From Geothermovivens sp964644845 (GTDB lineage Bacteria > Zhuqueibacterota > Zhuqueibacteria > Oleimicrobiales > Geothermoviventaceae), in the NCBI GenBank assembly GCA_964644845.1, contig CAZXXS010000097.1:1-64000 (forward strand): 64,000 nt of DNA, in the 5' to 3' direction. A model generated the notes under the pieces. That model was not told where the DNA came from. It worked only from the letters and a program-made list of their open reading frames with translations, and searched no databases. Positions 33,638-42,250 of this stretch are shown piece by piece (position 1 is the first letter of the stretch; each line of letters opens with the position of its first letter). Both the position numbers and the translations under genes were made by a program.

Positions 33638-34999
33638 TTATTCAGGATCCACCTCCTGCCAGCTGTAAATCTGGTACTGGCCCGTGGACGGATAGTAGGG
33701 AGGAGGTGTGTCCACAAACCGCGTGTCGTAGTGGTAGTCTTTCAGGTAGCCGGTTTGTCCGTACCAGCCGAACGTTCCCACCGGGCCACGCACCTTTTGT
33801 GCCAGCGAACCCCAGAGGTGGATGTAACCTCTCGGCGGGCCGGAGTCGTAGTTCTGCACGGTGAACGAGTTGCCAAGTGCCAGGATGCCCGCATCGATGA
33901 CCACGTCCGAGCGGTTGGCTGCGTTGTCGGCGATTACAATGTTCCCGGCCGAAATCAGTCCCAGCAGGTCGTCGCAGCCGGGCTGTGGCTGACCGAGGGG
34001 GTCTGCGGCTGCGTACCGGATGTCGTCCACAATCTTGATGAGTTGGGTGGCAATGATGGTAACCTGCCCGTTCACCACTCCGGACACGCGCACATCCCCG
34101 CGCACGAAAAGGATGCCGTCCAGATCCGAAACCGGGCGCGTGGTTGGACTGACGTCGTACACTTTGCCAGACCTTGTGTTGTGCCACACGGAGTAAGTTA
34201 ACGTTCCGTCGGCGTGGAACTTCACTTTGGCGTGACGGCTGTAGCGCGCGTCGAGAACCACCTTGGGCGGATTCGTGTTTACGGCCCAGTAGTTGTCCAC
34301 CAGATCCTGGAATGTCGGGAACTGGATGGGCGGTACCCCAAGCTGGTAGCCTTCCCGAAAATCGGGGTTAAAGTACGGCCCCTCCCTGAAACTGGATGCT
34401 GAGCTGGTGACTCTACCCATGAAAGTTGGACGACTGTAGATTGAGATCCGGTCGTTGCTGTGCAGCGGGCCTTCGATTACGTCACCGGTGACAAACCAAA
34501 TGACGCCTCCTTCGCTGTGCGTAACGTACGCGTAGTTGCCAAACGTTTTCATGCCCAGATGCACACGAATCGCGCGTCGTGCATCCCCTGCCTGTCCCAC
34601 ACTCGTTACGGTGTAAGCCTTCAGGTAGGTGTTCGGGTTGTTGTCGTCCGGATCGATGGTGACCGTGAACGTGCCAGAACCGACGGGCACGTCGCTGTAC
34701 TGCACAAAGGGTTCCGTTCCCCCGGGCGGCGGAATGGCCCAGCGCAAGTACCGGCAGGTTAGCTCCATGCCGGCTTCTGCTGCCCAGAGAGCCTGCGCCG
34801 ATTCCTGGTGTAGCACGCTGGAATGCAGATCCGTGGTGACCAGCGAGTGGGTAACCATCCCGAGTGCGCCGAACAGAATCAAAATGCTCAGGATCAGGAC
34901 GAGGGACACACCGCGCTGGTCGCGAAGTAGCTGGAGCAAGGTGAGACCACTGCTGCACCCGGAGTGAGGAGCTGCCTGCGTCGAAATGTTAGCCGTCAT
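33638..34999 (-). CDS. Large PilX-type minor pilus protein (DUF4900-like), copy 2
   Basis: 453 residues from ATG 34999, with GAGGTGAGGAG upstream. The N-terminus has the PilX pattern (LLRDQRGVSLVLILSILILF), a type IV-pilin-like hydrophobic helix without Glu+5, then an AGMELTCRYL helix. The long C-terminal region (~120-453) is beta-rich with bactofilin-like repeats (ILFVRGDVRVSGVVNGQVTI, DIRYAA, NIVIADNAANRSDVVIDAGI) matching DUF4900-type proteins. It is a close paralog of the gene 18 bases upstream, sharing GPVGTFG, GYLKDYHYD and PPPYYP or PPPYFP blocks. It probably caps or primes the pilus/pseudopilus and may carry an adhesive function. Confidence 0.85.
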   Translation of the reverse strand: MTANISTQAAPHSGCSSGLTLLQLLRDQRGVSLVLILSILILFGALGMVTHSLVTTDLHSSVLHQESAQALWAAEAGMELTCRYLRWAIPPPGGTEPFVQYSDVPVGSGTFTVTIDPDDNNPNTYLKAYTVTSVGQAGDARRAIRVHLGMKTFGNYAYVTHSEGGVIWFVTGDVIEGPLHSNDRISIYSRPTFMGRVTSSASSFREGPYFNPDFREGYQLGVPPIQFPTFQDLVDNYWAVNTNPPKVVLDARYSRHAKVKFHADGTLTYSVWHNTRSGKVYDVSPTTRPVSDLDGILFVRGDVRVSGVVNGQVTIIATQLIKIVDDIRYAAADPLGQPQPGCDDLLGLISAGNIVIADNAANRSDVVIDAGILALGNSFTVQNYDSGPPRGYIHLWGSLAQKVRGPVGTFGWYGQTGYLKDYHYDTRFVDTPPPYYPSTGQYQIYSWQEVDPE

Positions 35000-35017
35000 C
35001 TCCTCACCTCGCGTCGT

Positions 35018-36406
35018 CTAAGAGTCGGACTGTCGCCAGTTCTCCACGATGTACTCTCCAGAGGCCGGAAAGTAGGGAGGAGGCGCGTCGCGCAGTCGCT
35101 GGTCGTAGTGGTACTCCTTCATGTAGCCGGTCATGCCGTGCCGGCCGAAGGTTCCCACCGGGCCTCGAATGTCCTGTGAAACGCTTCCCCAAAGTTTGAT
35201 GGTGCCGCGTGGTCCTCCTGACCAGTACTTTTCCACGGTGAAGCTGTGACCAAGGGCAAGCAAAGCCGCGTCGATGATGACATCGTGACGGTTTGGGGCC
35301 GTGTTGTCGATGATGATGTTGGCCTCCGAGATCAACCCCAAACGGTCTTCGCAACCCGGCAGCGGGCGGCCGTTGGCATCGGCCCCTGCGTAGCGCAGAT
35401 CGTTTCGGATGTGGATGTTCCCTCCGGAACTTCCGGAAAGACGCTGAGCAAGTACCGTCACCCTGCCTTTGATCTTTCCCCTGACGTTCACGTTGCCGAT
35501 CACCCGGATCAGCCCGTCGAGGTTATCCAGTGCTACGGTTCCACTGATGGCGTGGCCGCTACGGTCCCACCCGCTGTAGGCAACCTTGCCGACGCCGCTG
35601 ACGACTTTGAAAATCAGCTTCGCTCGCTTGTTTCGTTTGCTGTAAATCGTGAAAGGATTACCGGAACCGTACGCCTGGTAATTCGCCAGAATCTCCTGCA
35701 ACGTAGGAAGGTCGATCCTGGGAACGCCGAGTTTGTACCCGGCCTGGAAGTCGGGATTGTACGACCCTCCCTTGCCGAACGACGACGCGGCGCTCGTCAC
35801 CGGTCCCCGAAAGATGGGGCGACCCCAGATGTACAGTCTATCGTTGCTGTGCAGCTTTCCGTCGATGATGTCGCCGGTAATGTACCAGATAATGCCGCTG
35901 CCCTCGTCGTTGGTTAAGTACACGTAATCACTAAAGCTGGCCATCCGGACGTCCACCGACACCGACCTGGCCACGTTACCGCTGGACGCTCCCACTTGAA
36001 CCGTGAAGCGTTTGAGGTAGTTAAAACGGTTCTGTTGGTCAGGGATGATGGTGACGTCGATGGTAGCGTCGCCAATTTGCAGGTTGCGGGCGAAGACAAT
36101 AGGCTCCAGCGTTGCCGGTGGCGAAGGTTGCCTCCGCAACCAGCCAGCGGCCAGTTCTACCCCGGCATCTGCAGCTGCGAGGGCTTGAGCCGCTTCCATT
36201 TCCAGCGAGGAGCTCCTCATGTCGGTGAGGACGACGGAACTCAGTACGAAGCCCAACGTCACCGTGATGCCGAGGATGGCTGTGACCAAGACCAGAGAGA
36301 ACCCACGGTGATCCCGCAGCAGGCGGCGAAACCTGCCGCCGGTTTCCCGCTGCGGTTCCGTGCCGTCGTTCAGATCCAGAATGCTGTACTCGGGTCCTAA
36401 ACGCAT
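35018..36406 (-). CDS. Large PilX-type minor pilus protein (DUF4900-like), copy 1
   Basis: 462 residues. The N-terminal cytoplasmic part is longer than in copy 2, followed by RDHRGFSLVLVTAILGITVTL, the pilin-like helix, and AADAGVELAAGWL. The C-terminal domain has the same beta-rich order as copy 2 (IRVIGNVNVRGKIKGRVTVL, NIIIDNTAPNRHDVIIDAAL, GPVGTFGRHGMTGYMKEYHYD). Only seven bases separate it from the PilW-like gene upstream. The two copies differ by many substitutions, so the duplication is old. Copy 1 has GFSLV at the cleavage site and copy 2 has GVSLV; neither has the usual Glu at +5. Confidence 0.85.
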   Translation of the reverse strand: MRLGPEYSILDLNDGTEPQRETGGRFRRLLRDHRGFSLVLVTAILGITVTLGFVLSSVVLTDMRSSSLEMEAAQALAAADAGVELAAGWLRRQPSPPATLEPIVFARNLQIGDATIDVTIIPDQQNRFNYLKRFTVQVGASSGNVARSVSVDVRMASFSDYVYLTNDEGSGIIWYITGDIIDGKLHSNDRLYIWGRPIFRGPVTSAASSFGKGGSYNPDFQAGYKLGVPRIDLPTLQEILANYQAYGSGNPFTIYSKRNKRAKLIFKVVSGVGKVAYSGWDRSGHAISGTVALDNLDGLIRVIGNVNVRGKIKGRVTVLAQRLSGSSGGNIHIRNDLRYAGADANGRPLPGCEDRLGLISEANIIIDNTAPNRHDVIIDAALLALGHSFTVEKYWSGGPRGTIKLWGSVSQDIRGPVGTFGRHGMTGYMKEYHYDQRLRDAPPPYFPASGEYIVENWRQSDS

Positions 36407-36413
36407 GGCGGCA

Positions 36414-36923
36414 TCACAAATTGCGTGGGTGAATGCGTGTTTGCAAGCTCACATGCTGGTCGCCGATCTGGATGGTGAGATGCACATCCACTACCCGGAT
36501 CAACTCCGTGTTCGAGACTGGCGACTGGAGCGGCGATCCGTCTTCGGTGTAGTAGCTGAACGAGAACGAGGTCACGTTCAGCGCGAGCGGTGTGCCGTTT
36601 CGGGAAACGCGACTGCCGTTCCAGCCGTAGCTGACGAGCTCGTCCGACACAGTCATGAAAACTAAGGAATCGGACCGTGCCAGGACAATGCTGCTTCGGC
36701 TTTTGACCTGGCGGACGTCTCGCGCAATCTCGAGCAACGCGATTCGGGCTCTCCGAAGGGCTGTTTTGCGTTCGTTGGCGAAATTGAAGGCATCGACGCC
36801 GGAGAGCAACAGTCGCCCGAGAAAAACCGAAAAAATGGTGACGAGGACAATGGCGACGACGAGTTCGATCATTGTGAAGCCCGCGCACCCCGTCGAGCGC
36901 CGCCCCCGAATCGCCACCTGCAT
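36414..36923 (-). CDS. Minor pilin, PilW/GspJ-like
   Basis: 169 residues. A short basic leader ends in CAGFTMIELVVAIVLVTIFSVFLG, the class III signal: cleavage after Gly, Phe at +1 and Glu at +5. The C-terminal part is beta-rich (LVFMTVSDELVSYGW, SFSFSYYTEDGSPL, IRVVDVHLTI), as in PilW/PulJ-type minor pilins. It lies 12 bases after the PilV-like gene and seven before PilX copy 1, in the usual minor-pilin order. It should be processed by the PilD encoded near 55 kb. Confidence 0.85.
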   Translation of the reverse strand: MQVAIRGRRSTGCAGFTMIELVVAIVLVTIFSVFLGRLLLSGVDAFNFANERKTALRRARIALLEIARDVRQVKSRSSIVLARSDSLVFMTVSDELVSYGWNGSRVSRNGTPLALNVTSFSFSYYTEDGSPLQSPVSNTELIRVVDVHLTIQIGDQHVSLQTRIHPRNL

Positions 36924-36935
36924 GTTGTTTCTCCG

Positions 36936-37421
36936 TCAGTAATTGGTAATCCAGGTCTCCAACTGCACATCCGGAATACCCGCGTGGCTCACAGTCACCA
37001 CCACACGGGCGTACGGCACGCCGTTGTACGAAAGTCCTTCCGACTGGATCTGGACAGTACGGGTAAACCCTTCCTCGGGCACATCAGGCGGGTAACGCCC
37101 TGGTGTAATCACCGTCTGAAACCCGCCAGCCACTTTCTTGTCGTTCAGGATTTGTTCGAGCTTTTCCTGGGCGTAGAGTGTTGCTTTGGTGCGCAGCTCG
37201 GAGTCGACAGACCCGAGAATGCTGTGTGAGAAAAGGCGCAGGAGAGGCGGAATGGCGATGGCGATCAGGACAACCACGAGAATTACCTCAAGGAGCGAAA
37301 AGCCGAGTTGCCAGCGCCCGCGTTGTCTGGAACGGCGAGGAGTTTCGCGCCTCACGTGGCTTTCACCTCTTTCCTGCGTGTTCATTTGAAGCGGATTCTT
37401 CACAACTTCTTGCTCCATCAT
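36936..37421 (-). CDS. Minor pilin, PilV/GspI-like
   Basis: 161 residues from ATG 37421 (or the adjacent ATG 37418), with GAGGTAG upstream. The leader is unusually long and very basic (~39 residues, RRETPRRSRQRGRWQLG) before FSLLEVILVVVLIAIAIPPLL, with Glu at +5. The C-terminal domain is compact (ATLYAQEKLEQIL, FTRTVQIQSEGL, ARVVVTVSHAG), as in GspI/PilV proteins. It is the first gene of a tight block of four minor pilin-type genes. The substrate of the pilus cannot be told. Confidence 0.85.
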   Translation of the reverse strand: MMEQEVVKNPLQMNTQERGESHVRRETPRRSRQRGRWQLGFSLLEVILVVVLIAIAIPPLLRLFSHSILGSVDSELRTKATLYAQEKLEQILNDKKVAGGFQTVITPGRYPPDVPEEGFTRTVQIQSEGLSYNGVPYARVVVTVSHAGIPDVQLETWITNY

Positions 37422-37734
37422 CGACTACCTCAACCGACGTCGCACTGCTCCAGCGCTTGCTACCGTGCTTCAGGGTGGGCCATCGGATCGCTACACGGGC
37501 CTGTGCGCACGCTGACTGCTCCGAGGGCACCCGTCGGTGGGTGTGCGCCAAGCATTCGAGCTTGTCGTTTGCGTGCCGGCCGACCGCACCGCGCGGTGGG
37601 GCCGCCACGTCAGGCTGGTTTCGCAGATCGCGGCGTTCGAACGCTGGACGAGGACTCCGCGTGCTCTGTGTGGACTGCCACATTGCAGTTGGCCGCACCT
37701 GCGCAAAAGCTACCAGCACTCCGAGCGAGCAGGC
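37422..37734. other. Gap between GspH-like and PilV-like genes
   Basis: 313 bases without a supportable gene inside the pilin cluster. It may carry a secondary promoter for the minor-pilin block. No clear element was recognised. Confidence 0.4.
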
Positions 37735-38277
37735 CTAATCGTTGTCCTGCTCCAAACGGGCCATTCGAATGCTGCCCGTCACTGGCTGCACGTACACGGC
37801 GTAGCGGTTATTCAAGTTCGCGACTAAGCGCTCGGAACTGAGACTTCCACCACTGTCCATCGGGTGCCCGTTGGGCCGGAAACGCAACACGTGACCGTTG
37901 AGCTGGCAACCCAGCAAGTGCACCGATTTGAATCGTCCCATGCCGAAATACACGACAAACGGTCGATTACCCGCTGGAGTCCTTAGAAAAGTGCCGTCCG
38001 CCCACGTCAGGTAGTAGCGATTGTTTTCGAGGTCCAGATGTACGCTCACCTCGCGCCCCGTGGCGATGGCGGTTTCTTGCGCGAACTCCAGGTCGGCGAG
38101 GAGCTGAGCCGCTGCAGCGTGAATTTGGGAAGCACGTTGTCCTTTTGTGATTTTGATCAGCCCAATCGCCAGCATGATGCCGACCACGGTTAGGACTACG
38201 ACGATCTCCGCCAGCGTGAAACCGGACTGTGCGGTTTTTGTACGATTCTCGGGCCGTTGTCGCTTGATTTTGTTCAC
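37735..38277 (-). CDS. Pseudopilin, GspH/FimT-like
   Basis: 180 residues if started at GTG 38277. An ATG at 38367 would add 30 residues and make the leader implausibly long, though neither start has a strong ribosome binding site. The class III signal is SGFTLAEIVVVLTVVGIMLAI (Glu at +5). The C-terminal GspH-type domain follows: AAQLLADLEFAQETAIATGREVSVHL, YYLTWADG, then LRFRPNGHPMDSGGSL, the characteristic FimT/GspH motif. It sits between the major pilin and the PilV-like gene, in the usual minor-pilin order. Confidence 0.85.
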   Translation of the reverse strand: MNKIKRQRPENRTKTAQSGFTLAEIVVVLTVVGIMLAIGLIKITKGQRASQIHAAAAQLLADLEFAQETAIATGREVSVHLDLENNRYYLTWADGTFLRTPAGNRPFVVYFGMGRFKSVHLLGCQLNGHVLRFRPNGHPMDSGGSLSSERLVANLNNRYAVYVQPVTGSIRMARLEQDND

Positions 38278-38465
38278 TCTTGAACCTTTGCTGTGGACGG
38301 AGGGGGTACTTACGGCGAATTTGGAAGCTTCCTGCAAAGCTCGTGCCCTGTCCCTCTTGCCAACCATCTCAACTGGCGTTGAGACAATCGGTCATTGCGT
38401 TTTTGGCCCTAAGTGTCCGTCTGGCAAGACTGCCCGGGTAGGCATCATCTGCCTCCCCACACGGC

Positions 38466-38499
38466 AAAAAGGGGAAACACCAGCGATGCTTCCCCTTTG
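38466..38499 (-). terminator. Rho-independent terminator of the major pilin gene
   Basis: On the - strand AAAGGGGAA and TTTCCCCTTT pair around a 12-base loop, and the stem ends in TTTTT. It starts ~30 bases after the pilin stop, so pilin mRNA can be made in excess over the minor pilins behind it. Confidence 0.88.
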
Positions 38500-38530
38500 T
38501 TGCAGTCGTGTTCCCTGGTCACGCCAGGGG

Positions 38531-38866
38531 TCAACGTTGATGCGCCGTGATGCTGCACGTCACTTTCAGGTTGTTGCTACCCTCCACGAACGAGTACGTG
38601 CCGCCGCCCGGGCACGAGGGTAAGGACCCTCCTGCCATGTAGCTGGCAATGCTGCTGAGCGCGTCGGGCGCCGAGCCGTTGGCGGCGACGTACAGCGCAA
38701 TGGCGCTTTCCATCGCGGCCTGATTGGCCTTACAGGCGCTCGCTTCTGCATCGGAGCGCAGGTTCACGAACTTGGGGATCGCCACCGCAGCCAGAATGCC
38801 CAGGATCACGATGACGATCACAAGTTCGATCAGCGTGAAGCCCCGTTGATTGGACCGCTTGCGCAT
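38531..38866 (-). CDS. pilA: Major type IV pilin
   Basis: 111 residues from ATG 38866, with AAGGAGG upstream. The leader is short and basic (MRKRSNQRG), then FTLIELVIVIVILGILAAVAIP, with Phe+1 and Glu+5, the classic type IVa pilin/major pseudopilin helix. The globular part (~85 residues) has an alpha-1 helix (EASACKANQAAMESAIALYVAANG), three cysteines and a Gly-rich C-terminal sheet. It is short compared with most type IVa pilins and resembles major pseudopilins or short pilins of FCB and delta-group bacteria. A dedicated terminator follows and a sigma-54-like promoter lies upstream. Confidence 0.88.
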   Translation of the reverse strand: MRKRSNQRGFTLIELVIVIVILGILAAVAIPKFVNLRSDAEASACKANQAAMESAIALYVAANGSAPDALSSIASYMAGGSLPSCPGGGTYSFVEGSNNLKVTCSITAHQR

Positions 38867-38930
38867 GGTTCTGCCTCCTTGTTGCTTATTTGACCTCTGT
38901 GGACTTTCTTCGTTCTCGACTCTCCTTTGA

Positions 38931-38945
38931 TCAATTTCTGTGCCA
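38931..38945 (-). promoter_or_regulatory. Sigma-54-like promoter upstream of the major pilin
   Basis: On the - strand TGGCAC-AGAAA-TTGA matches the -24/-12 consensus TGGCAC-N5-TTGC, except for A in place of the final C of the -12 GC. It would start transcripts ~55 bases before the pilin ATG. Two sigma-54 activators are encoded in the window, one in this cluster. Confidence 0.4.
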
Positions 38946-39104
38946 CGATCGGTCTGGCGAAAATGCTTACCAAGCCTGGCACCCACAGCGAATCCCGCCA
39001 TTCAAGTAGCCGCTTGGCGAAGCGCATTTCCGAAACGGCACACCCTGAATATCGTCCGTCTGCAGGCGGACTTTAGTTTTGGGCTTTCAAGCACTTTGAG
39101 GAGG

Positions 39105-39138
39105 GTTCCGTTTTGGAACACCCCCGTAGGGGCGGAAC
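39105..39138. other. Tandem hairpins between pilC and the pilin
   Basis: GTTCC-GTTTT-GGAAC and CCCC-GTA-GGGG lie next to each other in the 288-base gap between pilC (upstream in transcription) and pilA. No T-tract follows, so they may act as a processing or partial-termination site. Confidence 0.35.
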
Positions 39139-39154
39139 ACAGGCGAGTGTCGTG

Positions 39155-40366
39155 TCAGTGGGCCAGCGAAGTGAGATTCCACATGGGCAGGAAAATCGAA
39201 AGGGCGAGAAACAGAACGATGATGCCGAGTCCCACAGTCAGCATGGGCTCGATCATGGTACTCAGGTTCTTGACGGCGTAGTCGACTTCCAGGTCGTAGT
39301 GTTCCGAGATGTTGAGCAGCATGTCGTCCAGACTGCCGCTTTGTTCGCCAATGGCCACCATTCGGATAACCATTGGAGGAAACAGTTTGCTACGCCGCAG
39401 CGGTTCGGCGATACCTTCTCCACGGCGAACTCCCAGGGTCACTTTCTGCAGTTCTCGGCTCACGACCTCGTTACCCACGGTTTCGCTCAGGATATCGAGA
39501 GTTTCAAGAATGGGCATGCCGGAGCTGTTCAGCGTCTGAAACATCCGGGCAAAACGCGACATGGCCACTTTAAGGGTTAGATTGCCAAAAATGGGCATAC
39601 TTAGTTTAAACTTGTCCCACTGGTAGCGTCCAGTGCGCGTCCTGATGTACTGCTTGAAAGCTACCACCAGACCAATGAATCCGAAGAAGCCGTAGACACC
39701 GTAGCGTTGGAGCGCATTGCTCATGGCAATCAAGATGCGCGTGGGCAGCGGTAGCTCCATCCCTGCTTGAAGAAACATGTCCACGAACCTGGGGACGACG
39801 AAAGTCATGAGTACGAGGAACGCAATGCCAAGCGAGCTGATCACGATGATTGGGTAGCGCATGGCGGACTTCAGCTTGGCCCGCGTCTCCTTGTCGTGCT
39901 CCAGCAGTGTGGCCATGCGCGAGAGCACCTGTTCCATTGCACCGCTGGCCTCGCCTGCCCGAATGCTGCTGACGTACAGGGCCGGGAATACTTTGGGATG
40001 CTTGGCCATGGCGTCGGACAAACTCTGACCACCTTCGACGTCGCGGTAGAGCTCAGAGATGACCTCTTTCAAGGTAGGGTGTTCGGTTTGCTCGTAGAGC
40101 GCCTCCAGGGCCGAGAGGAGTGGTACGCCCGCTTTCAGTAGGGTTACCAGCTGCTTCGTGAACAGGACCAGATCGTCCAGCTTGACTTTTTTCTTACCGA
40201 AGAGGGTCAGTGATTCGGAGGCGCGCTGTTTAACCTCGCTGATCTTGAGTGGCACCAGGCCGGAGCGTTCAAGGTGCTCGAAGACGTTGGCCTGTGAGGC
40301 TGCTTCCATCGAGTTCTCGATGATTTCGCCCGAAGGCGTGACGGCTTTGTACTGAAAGACGGCCAT
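39155..40366 (-). CDS. pilC: Type IV pilus inner-membrane platform protein
   Basis: 403 residues. Two GspF/PilC repeats are present: FTKQLVTLLKAGVPLLSALEALYEQ ... GQSLSDAMAKHPKVFPALYVSSIRAGEASG at ~65-140, and FARMFQTLNSSGMPILETLDILSETVGN ... GIAEPLRRSKLFPPMVIRMVAIGEQSG at ~270-350. Membrane helices lie at ~170-190, ~220-245 and ~375-395. The platform couples the PilB ATPase to pilin extraction and polymerisation. It is transcribed after the chemotaxis-like genes and before the pilin. Confidence 0.95.
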   Translation of the reverse strand: MAVFQYKAVTPSGEIIENSMEAASQANVFEHLERSGLVPLKISEVKQRASESLTLFGKKKVKLDDLVLFTKQLVTLLKAGVPLLSALEALYEQTEHPTLKEVISELYRDVEGGQSLSDAMAKHPKVFPALYVSSIRAGEASGAMEQVLSRMATLLEHDKETRAKLKSAMRYPIIVISSLGIAFLVLMTFVVPRFVDMFLQAGMELPLPTRILIAMSNALQRYGVYGFFGFIGLVVAFKQYIRTRTGRYQWDKFKLSMPIFGNLTLKVAMSRFARMFQTLNSSGMPILETLDILSETVGNEVVSRELQKVTLGVRRGEGIAEPLRRSKLFPPMVIRMVAIGEQSGSLDDMLLNISEHYDLEVDYAVKNLSTMIEPMLTVGLGIIVLFLALSIFLPMWNLTSLAH

Positions 40367-40440
40367 GTTCTCTGGTGCCTACTCTCCGACGGTATGTTGC
40401 TATCAGACATCCTGCTTGGCTTCTGAGGGTTTGGCCCACC

Positions 40441-41529
40441 CTACGTGTTGGCCGTGGCAGCGGGACGCACTGTGTTCCGTTTGTTGAGTGCCTGTGCGAT
40501 TTTTTGGGCAACGACGTCGGTCTCGTAAGGCTGCGTCAACAGTGCGTCCACACCGGCTTTGAGACTTTCCAGAACGTGTTCCCGGCTCCATCGGGTTGCA
40601 CCCAGGACGATGGCGCAGCGGGGGGAAAAGGAACGGAGCACGCGGGCCAGTTTGAGCCCTTTGGCAACACCTGCAGATGCGTCGATCACAACAGCCGTGA
40701 TTAAGCCAGAGCGCACGGCGTTGCTCAGTTCCTGGAAGTCAGGCACCCGCGCCGCCCGAAGTCCTGCTTCTTCGATGCCCGCGCGCAACATCTTCTGAGC
40801 GCTGGGGTCCGAAGCGATCAGCACGGCAGTTCCTGAATGCCCGGCGGGTTTGTCGGGTTCGCTTGTTTGGACCTCTGGTGTCTGTTCGAGCCGGGCCAGG
40901 TCGGCTGCGCAAATGTTCACGCCGAAAAGCTTGGCCAGGCTGTCGAAGTCCATGGCTACGTCGAAAGCGCCATCCAGAAGAGCGGGGATCTGAACGCTCA
41001 CGGAGAATGTGCACGCACGTCCCGAAGGGAACTCCTCGGGCAGCTCGTCGGAGCGGATAAAATAGTCCGGGCTCAGGTAAACATCCCTGTGTACGGCTTT
41101 CTGGAACGTCCGCATGAGGATGCCCCGGAGCTGGTTGGCCACTTCTTCCAGAACGTCCAGGTCCTCTTCGGTCAGTTCACGTTCTTGAACCTTCTCCAGA
41201 ATCCGGTTGTCAGCCATGACGAGCAAGAGCCCCGAGAGTGTGGCTCCCACCTCAAACGGGAACCGCAAAAGCACTTTGCCCTCGGAACCGCGTTCGAAGG
41301 AAGAAACAGCCCAAACACTGTCCGATCCGGCTACAGACTTGGCAAACTCGTCCTGGGTGACGGGAGCCGGGCTGCTGCAGGTGACCTTGCAGGGACGTCC
41401 CAGCAAAACAGGCAGATCCTCTTCCAGTCGGCTTCCGAACTGAACGACAGCCTTTTTGCATTTCAAACGCAGGAGCTCTGAGCGTTCCTTGAGCTCGGCA
41501 GTGATTTTGTCCACTTTGGGTGTCGGCAT
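40441..41529 (-). CDS. CheX/CheC-like phosphatase domain fused to a degenerate receiver
   Basis: 362 residues. The N-terminal ~220 residues resemble the CheC/CheX phosphatase fold and keep the ExxN signature in LEEVANQLRGIL (Glu129, Asn132). Residues ~233-350 form a receiver-like domain (TAVLIASDPSAQKML ... AVVIDASAGVAKGLKLARVL ... VLGATR). It keeps the acceptor-position Asp283 but lacks one acidic pocket residue and has Gln333 in the LLTQPYE motif where receivers have Lys-Pro. Phosphorylation of this half is therefore doubtful. It may instead dock the phosphatase to partners. It follows the cheX gene and precedes pilC. Confidence 0.7.
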   Translation of the reverse strand: MPTPKVDKITAELKERSELLRLKCKKAVVQFGSRLEEDLPVLLGRPCKVTCSSPAPVTQDEFAKSVAGSDSVWAVSSFERGSEGKVLLRFPFEVGATLSGLLLVMADNRILEKVQERELTEEDLDVLEEVANQLRGILMRTFQKAVHRDVYLSPDYFIRSDELPEEFPSGRACTFSVSVQIPALLDGAFDVAMDFDSLAKLFGVNICAADLARLEQTPEVQTSEPDKPAGHSGTAVLIASDPSAQKMLRAGIEEAGLRAARVPDFQELSNAVRSGLITAVVIDASAGVAKGLKLARVLRSFSPRCAIVLGATRWSREHVLESLKAGVDALLTQPYETDVVAQKIAQALNKRNTVRPAATANT

Positions 41530-41692
41530 GGGCTCTCTTACTGAGCAATCTGGTCTTTTCCGCCCGGAAACGGAATGGCGCGTGCAGAGGGGGCCGGAGT
41601 AACCAGCCCGGACACTTTGTTTGGTCCAGGCGCCGCCTGTGGATCGCCCCTTTTCTGGTCTTTACGGATCTTGTTTTTCCGCAGATTCGACG

Positions 41693-42157
41693 TCAAAAAG
41701 ATTCCTCGATCGGGGTGAACTGGATTTCCAGGGGGCCGACCTCCGTTTCCAGAATAATCGGGCTGCTGCCGCCGAGGACCTCGATGGTCCCGCCTTCTTC
41801 GTCTTCGCTGAATACGGAAGGCAGCGAGTGCTGCACACTCTTGCCCTGGTAGGCGAGATTCGCCTTCAGCTGCCCGACGAGCAGGTTGAGAACCTCGGCA
41901 ACCAGGTCACGGATTGCGTCTTCCGTTTTGGCGGCGTTACCCTGGACGACGTGATCGAAAAGCTTCTCGGCCGTCTCGTGCGAGCAGCGCACCGAAAGTA
42001 CGCCGTTAAGATCGCCCTGCAAGCCCGACATGGCGACAAGCGCTTTTTCGTTCTTGGGTTCGTAGATTGGGACTTCAGTTACAGCTTTGGCGGGAGCTCC
42101 AACCAGCGCTCCCACGATGTCGGGCGCCGTCTGAGCCAGTAGCGTGTCAACATCCAT
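41693..42157 (-). CDS. cheX: CheX-like CheY-P phosphatase
   Basis: 154 residues, the usual CheX size. It has the fold's pattern GLQGDLNGVLSVRCSHETAEKLFDHV and the catalytic ExxN in IRDLVAEVLNLLVGQLKANL (Glu88, Asn91), which inserts into the active site of phospho-CheY. It lies just downstream of cheY and upstream of the CheX-receiver fusion, so two phosphatase-like proteins are encoded together. CheC/CheX proteins replace CheZ in many bacteria. Likely target: the CheY encoded upstream. Confidence 0.8.
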   Translation of the reverse strand: MDVDTLLAQTAPDIVGALVGAPAKAVTEVPIYEPKNEKALVAMSGLQGDLNGVLSVRCSHETAEKLFDHVVQGNAAKTEDAIRDLVAEVLNLLVGQLKANLAYQGKSVQHSLPSVFSEDEEGGTIEVLGGSSPIILETEVGPLEIQFTPIEESF

Positions 42158-42250
42158 CCCTGATGATCTCCCCTGATGCGTTTGTGAGCGCCTTCCCGTG
42201 GTTGGTCTCTTTCCTGGGCTCCAAGATCCGCAGTTTTCTCGGCTTCGGTC

